Source: Ruminococcus sp.
Lineage (GTDB): Bacteria; Bacillota; Clostridia; Oscillospirales; Ruminococcaceae
Assembly: GCA_020861185.1 (NCBI GenBank)
Contig: JAJBSV010000005.1
Span: 19,468 to 83,467 of the forward strand
Length of the DNA stretch: 64,000 nt
Reading direction: 5' to 3'
Below the pieces are notes generated by a model. The model was not told the DNA's origin, did no database searches, and worked only from the letters and a program-made list of their open reading frames with translations. The translations under genes were made by a program, and so were the position numbers. Shown in pieces: positions 60,501 through 64,000 of this stretch (positions are counted from its first letter, which is position 1; the number at the start of each line of letters is the position of its first letter).

Positions 60501-60912
60501 GAGACAGATCAGGTTCCAGGGCTTCCGGTTCACGAAGTCTTCAAGAATAAACGAGCTCGTCCCCGCAACGACCACCGACGGAGTTTATGGCGATGCCTTC
60601 GAGATAAGAGAAGACTGCATTGCCCACATCGGCAACAACGTAACGGTCGAGTTCAACGACTTCGACTTCGGCGAGGGCGACGTCAAGACCGTCACCATCA
60701 CCGGCAGGACATATAACACGAGCGACACCGTCCACATCCGCTTCTTTGACGAGAACGGTCAGAAGGATTCGACAGCCGTCATCTTCTATGGCGAGGAGGG
60801 CTTGGTCACCAAGACCTTTGACATCCCTTCGGTCAAGGGCAAGACCGACGTCAAGCTCATCTATCTCCCCGGTTGCGACTTCGATCTCTACTCAATCGAG
60901 TTCGACAAATAA
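57532..60912 (+). CDS. Beta-galactosidase, GH2 family
   Basis: NAGWLFALKRSDEK...DIPHDWLI; NSIRTSHNPPSVELMDLADEMGIMIDSECFDMW; WSIGNEIYDTH; YGSETAS; start at ATG 57532. Confidence 0.94.
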   Translation: MKRTLFNAGWLFALKRSDEKPVESDFKPVDIPHDWLIADTHNLYADGDGYYKKKFMLTDTQGKVYILRFGGVYMDSTVYLNGEKVYEWKYGYTTFDVPLDVKEGENEIEVFIKHRSPNSRWYAGAGIFRNVYLTESGADRIVPDGVYFCPEKTEDGWKATIDTELTGSGKAVLKHTISDMEGNAVKVTESAVTLGSETTTDSQEVALGEVHLWDVDDPYLYTLKTELIKNGEVVYEVSQRVGFKTVRFDPDHGFFLNGRHLKINGACLHHDQGALGSAVNIETTRRQIEKMQEMGVNSIRTSHNPPSVELMDLADEMGIMIDSECFDMWELKKTTYDYARFFPEWYERDVRSWIRRDRNHVSIIMWSIGNEIYDTHASHRGVELTDELTRCVHIDDYRHMHPVTIGSNYMAWEGAQNCAEHIETVGYNYAERLYNEHHEKHPNWVIYGSETASTIQSRGAYHFPASKVSTTHDDHQCSALMNCATGWGAISPEYNIIQDRKHEISLGQYIWTAWDYIGEPTPYWTKNSYFGHIDTAGFPKDSFYAYKAEWAKNAEPFVHLFPYWDFNEGQLIDIFIYSNCHESELFVNGISKGKYTHDHVNGETLSGRWKVPYEKGEIKAVGYNENGNAVCEQIRHSFGDPARIVLTPNKTTLKADCRDLIFVEITMADEKGYPVENARNRVNITVTGAGRLVGMDNGDSSDYGQYQESERKLFNGKLLAIIAAKDKAGEITVTAESNGVPATKLLLTATPSAKKDGVSCYLESKQSVRSSEIPARKINLRVSAQEITPESGDCVVTAEILPKNSTYTASDIGFKIINDAGIRTNLAEVEAKDGKILVIPNGDGEYRLRAYCKNGTEYEEIISEIEMKSSGFGQAGFEPYNEFVHAALHSKCGVEYQDVAEGGILTNVDRSEIWFNNVDFGKAGTDKVTVGLYVNAYETINVEVIDRDGKSYGKVASLKEAIWNHYQYDEIALTEKLTGTKDICFVITCPRQIRFQGFRFTKSSRINELVPATTTDGVYGDAFEIREDCIAHIGNNVTVEFNDFDFGEGDVKTVTITGRTYNTSDTVHIRFFDENGQKDSTAVIFYGEEGLVTKTFDIPSVKGKTDVKLIYLPGCDFDLYSIEFDK

Positions 60913-60920
60913 AAAAATAA

Positions 60921-60952
60921 AGCCGCAAGAGTTCGCTCCTGCGGCTTTTTGT
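60921..60952. terminator. Bidirectional terminator between GH2 gene and thrB
   Basis: AAAGCCGCAAGAG-TTCG-CTCCTGCGGCTTTTT. Confidence 0.85.
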
Positions 60953-60960
60953 ATTCAAAA

Positions 60961-61848
60961 TCAGATTAACGCCGTGCCCACGTTGTCGATACTGAGCTCC
61001 TTCACCTGCCAGCTTTCGAGACCGGCATTTTCGAGCGAGAAGCGCATCTTTCCGGCGAAGTAGGTGTTGCGGTCGTCGGCAATCGCCATGATTGTGGGTC
61101 CGGCTCCGCTTATATAGACGCCGTATGCCCCGTGACTGTAGGCGATGTCGAAGACCTCCTCGCAGTGCGGGATGAGCCCCATCCGATAGGGCTGGTGGAG
61201 CTTGTCGTTGACGGCTTCGCGGAGGTTCTCGAACTTCCCCGTCAGAAGCGAAGCCGAGAAGAGCGCCGCCCTCGACAGATTATAGACAGCGTCCTTATGC
61301 GGGATTTCCTTCGGGAGGCATGCACGAGCCTTCTCGGTCTTGAGCTCGAAATCGGGGATGATGGCATAGAACTTGAGCTTTGTGTAGACCTCCTGCTTGA
61401 CCCAGTGAACCTGTCTGCCGTCGAAAACGGCGGTGACGATTCCCCCGAGGAAAGCGGGAGCCGTGTTGTCCGGGTGTCCCTCAATTTGTGCCGAGAGGTT
61501 GACGAGGTCGTCGGTCGTTAGCGGGTTCCCAAGGAGATGATTCGCCCCAACGAGCCCCGCCACAATACATGCGGACGACGACCCGAGCCCCCGAGCCATC
61601 GGGATATTGTTCGTCTGGACAATCTTGAGCCCCTCAAGCTTCCTGCCGCAGACCTCGAACAGGTCACGAGCCGAAACATAAATAAGATTACTCTCGTCCG
61701 TCGGGACCTTCACGTCGTCGGTCGAGCTGATTTCCACCCTGTCCGACTCCTCCATCTCGACATAGTTATAATAATCGAGCGCGAGCCCCAAGGCATCGAA
61801 CCCCGCACCAAGATTCGCACTCGTGGCGGGTATGCGGATTTTTATCAT
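60961..61848 (-). CDS. thrB: Homoserine kinase (GHMP family)
   Basis: IRIPATSANLGAGFDALGLALDYYNYVEM; PMARGLGSSSACIVAGLVGANHLLG; AYGVYISGAGPTIMAI. Confidence 0.94.
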   Translation of the reverse strand: MIKIRIPATSANLGAGFDALGLALDYYNYVEMEESDRVEISSTDDVKVPTDESNLIYVSARDLFEVCGRKLEGLKIVQTNNIPMARGLGSSSACIVAGLVGANHLLGNPLTTDDLVNLSAQIEGHPDNTAPAFLGGIVTAVFDGRQVHWVKQEVYTKLKFYAIIPDFELKTEKARACLPKEIPHKDAVYNLSRAALFSASLLTGKFENLREAVNDKLHQPYRMGLIPHCEEVFDIAYSHGAYGVYISGAGPTIMAIADDRNTYFAGKMRFSLENAGLESWQVKELSIDNVGTALI

Positions 61849-61985
61849 AGAAAGCACTCCTTCTGTGCCGGAATTTCAGTAATGAGTATACTACAAATCG
61901 GCGAGGAGTGCAAGGGTTAATTTCGGAATAAAAGCACCCGTAGCTTTACAACGTCAAGCCGACAGCACAAAATTTCCGGCAAAGA

Positions 61986-62014
61986 TTGACAATAAGTTCT
62001 TTATATGATACAAT
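61986..62014 (+). promoter_or_regulatory. Promoter of small hydrophobic ORF, locus 2
   Basis: TTGACA, 17-bp spacer, TACAAT. Confidence 0.85.
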
Positions 62015-62064
62015 ACATTCAGCGAGAGGCAGTCACTTCTTCCGAACGGAAAGGAGTGATGCTC

Positions 62065-62154
62065 ATGGACGTTTCAACTATGATTCAACTTCTGGGTTTG
62101 CTGATTTCGGCTATCAATTTGGGCATTACCATCGGCAGTAGCTCAAAGAAATAG
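62065..62154 (+). CDS. Small hydrophobic peptide, type I toxin / holin-like candidate (29 aa)
   Basis: AAGGAG-TGATGCTC-ATG; MDVSTMIQLLGLLISAINLGITIGSSSKK*. Confidence 0.7.
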   Translation: MDVSTMIQLLGLLISAINLGITIGSSSKK

Positions 62155-62184
62155 CTGTCCTTGACCGGATGGTCAAAAACAGCT
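62153..62184. terminator. Hairpin immediately after small ORF of locus 2, possible bidirectional terminator/processing stem
   Basis: AGCTGT..TTGACC-GGAT-GGTCAA..ACAGCT; no strong U-run. Confidence 0.5.
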
Positions 62185-62264
62185 TCGCTTTCCTGTAACA
62201 TTATTTGTTCGGAGAGTGACCGTGTTGTCTGAATTGGCGTTCAGGCAACCCTCTCGCTACTTTT

Positions 62265-62293
62265 ATTATAGATTATGTGCAACTCTTTGTCAA
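62265..62293 (-). promoter_or_regulatory. Promoter of antisense RNA, locus 2
   Basis: Minus strand TTGACA, 17-bp spacer, TATAAT, facing the small ORF. Confidence 0.85.
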
Positions 62294-62308
62294 GAGTTTT
62301 TTTCTTTT
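62281..62308 (+). terminator. Terminator at 3' end of locus 2 (sense strand)
   Basis: AACTCTT-TGTC-AAGAGTT followed by TTTTTCTTTTT. Confidence 0.75.
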
Positions 62309-62313
62309 TACCT

Positions 62314-64000
62314 TCACTTTCCTTCCGTCATCTCCCGATACATCCTCATCAGCTCCGCCACGCACCCCGACTCGGTCATCTCCTTAGAAGAGAACCCATA
62401 AGCCTGCATGACCGCAATATCATTATACTGATGCGCCTTCCGAAGCTCCGGCGGCATAACCGCCTCATCATAAAGGTCTGCCAGGCTGTCATTCGGATAC
62501 AAAGCCCGGGCATCCAAAATCCCCTGCGCCGTCTTCTCAATCCTCGCCTTCTGCTCAGCAGTAGGGTTGCACCAAGGGAAGTTGTTGTAAACGATGTCCT
62601 TTGAATAGCGATAGTCGCTCTTGAGTCGTCCACAGACTACTCTCATCCAAGCCATATGGACGTTTGAAGTCAAAATGCCGAAATGATATAGAGTTGCATT
62701 GGGGATTATAAACACAAGGTCACTGCACAAAGTTTCCGGCGTCATAAAGCCCATAGGGACGTAACGTCTTCGTTCTGAAGATACCTTCGGGACTAAAATA
62801 AAGTCAACTCCCATAGGCTGAGTTATCTGTGCAAAAAGTGTTGGTGTTGCGGCAAATTTTCTTGTACCGGCAGCTTTGCTTTTGGCACGGAATTCACGCA
62901 CAGACTCAACACGTCGGGTAACCTCTTTACATGAACGTATTTCGCTTGGCGAAGCTCCTAAAAGCCAGAGACAATACCTTTTCTTGTTATTTAAAAACTC
63001 ATCAGCTCCGACATAAGACTTTATCCACTTTGCGGCAAGAGGCTCTTTTGTAATCAATTCGTCCTTTTCTTCCGTACTGAGAATGAATCCACCACCGTCT
63101 CGTGGCATATTGCCGATGTGCATAGAAGGAACATCACAAAGAGGCGAACTTCTGCTATCAATAAAGATATTTGCTCCGTCCATGAGATAACCGTTGATAT
63201 TATCGACGGTTTTCTTTGTTACTGTACCTTCATTGACCGTAAATATAAACTTATCTTTTTTGTTCTCAGCAATGCTGAATCCAACAATTATGCAGTGAAC
63301 ATGCGCCTTTATGTCCGCTTCACTGTCCCACTGGAAAGTACGATAAGCAAAATCAATGTGTACGCCTTTATCAAATAGCGGTTTCCAAACCGAGGCTACC
63401 GACTGACCTTGACAAATTGAATTTGTCGAAACAAAGGCACAACGTATTTGTGTATCCTTAATAAGATTAGCGGCTTTAGCATACCATCCAACAACATAAT
63501 CTGCTTCACCAACCTTCTTGCACTCAGGAAAAGCTTTTGCAAGGTCGTCGTGTTGCTCTCTTGTCATCATCATTCCGCCAACAAACGGCGGGTTGCCCAT
63601 GATGTAGGTTAGCTCGTTTTTGGGCACTATGTCTTCCCAGTCGATGGTGAGGGCGTTGGATTCTATTATGTAGGCGTTGGTTTTTAAGGGGAGGAAGTCG
63701 AGGGTTTTCAGGACGATTTCTTCGGTTTCCTTCATCATCTGGCTCTCGGCAATCCATAGGGCGGTTTTGGCGACGGTGACGGCGAAGTCGTTTATCTCGA
63801 TGCCGTAGAATTGGCTTATCGTGACCTTGATGGGGTCGATGACGTCGCCCATCTGCATCTGCCCGTGAGTGAGCTCGCTGATGACTTCGTTTTCAAGCCG
63901 ACGAAGCGATAAATAGGTCTCCGTCAGGAAGTTGCCACTGCCTGCGGCGGGGTCTATCCCGACGCCATCTTTGATACAAGGGGTTTCTGTGTAAGTCAGG
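62314..64000 (-). CDS. MmeI-like (type IIL/IIG-like) DNA methyltransferase, 5' end beyond window
   Basis: Frame stays open past the ORF-track Met: GIDPAAGSGNFLTETYLSLRRLENEV (motif I); GNPPFVGGMMMTREQHDDLAKAF (motif IV); AFVSTNSICQGQSV; C-terminal target-recognition-like region. Confidence 0.85.
   Translation of the reverse strand, partial: LTYTETPCIKDGVGIDPAAGSGNFLTETYLSLRRLENEVISELTHGQMQMGDVIDPIKVTISQFYGIEINDFAVTVAKTALWIAESQMMKETEEIVLKTLDFLPLKTNAYIIESNALTIDWEDIVPKNELTYIMGNPPFVGGMMMTREQHDDLAKAFPECKKVGEADYVVGWYAKAANLIKDTQIRCAFVSTNSICQGQSVASVWKPLFDKGVHIDFAYRTFQWDSEADIKAHVHCIIVGFSIAENKKDKFIFTVNEGTVTKKTVDNINGYLMDGANIFIDSRSSPLCDVPSMHIGNMPRDGGGFILSTEEKDELITKEPLAAKWIKSYVGADEFLNNKKRYCLWLLGASPSEIRSCKEVTRRVESVREFRAKSKAAGTRKFAATPTLFAQITQPMGVDFILVPKVSSERRRYVPMGFMTPETLCSDLVFIIPNATLYHFGILTSNVHMAWMRVVCGRLKSDYRYSKDIVYNNFPWCNPTAEQKARIEKTAQGILDARALYPNDSLADLYDEAVMPPELRKAHQYNDIAVMQAYGFSSKEMTESGCVAELMRMYREMTEGK

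Overview
This window looks like chromosomal sequence from an anaerobic gut Firmicute. That is inferred from gene content (pyruvate:ferredoxin oxidoreductase, GH53/GH13/GH2 enzymes with a sugar ABC importer, an NPxTG surface protein, a T-box branched-chain amino acid operon); no taxonomic search was run. Most of it is ordinary metabolism: a peptidyl-prolyl isomerase fragment, nifJ, a galactan/alpha-glucan utilisation cluster (8-20.5 kb), the leuA-ilvBN-ilvC-ilvD-leuCDB operon on the minus strand behind a Leu(CUC) T-box, a PHP/GT2/YfhO group, an ECF sigma locus, recG, mscL, malQ, argS, mgtE, a GH2 beta-galactosidase, thrB, and the 3' part of an MmeI-like DNA methyltransferase cut by the window edge. 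The most interesting unexplained structure is in the gaps between genes. (1) Two loci (about 5.42-5.77 kb and 61.99-62.31 kb) share one architecture: a tiny hydrophobic ORF between two face-to-face consensus sigma-70 promoters, with terminal inverted repeats placed so that the sense and antisense RNAs would start with the same 5' sequence, and with the antisense -35 box inside the sense terminator stem. They resemble type I toxin-antitoxin loci; one copy looks frameshifted. (2) mgtE has a leader of about 227 nt with a consensus promoter, a 30-codon leader peptide (MDSGSSSPIPRGKSMKKSLRYCGCKLPNVL) and a terminator-like hairpin that captures the mgtE Shine-Dalgarno; no M-box motif was recognised. 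(3) There is a promoter-to-terminator non-coding RNA candidate at 54.66-54.83 kb. (4) A nested palindromic intergenic repeat (TAGGGGCGGATATTATCCGCCCG...) occurs five times and brackets the ECF sigma locus. (5) mscL carries a probable frameshift in a 6-A tract. No tRNA, rRNA, CRISPR array, integrase or transposase gene was recognised.
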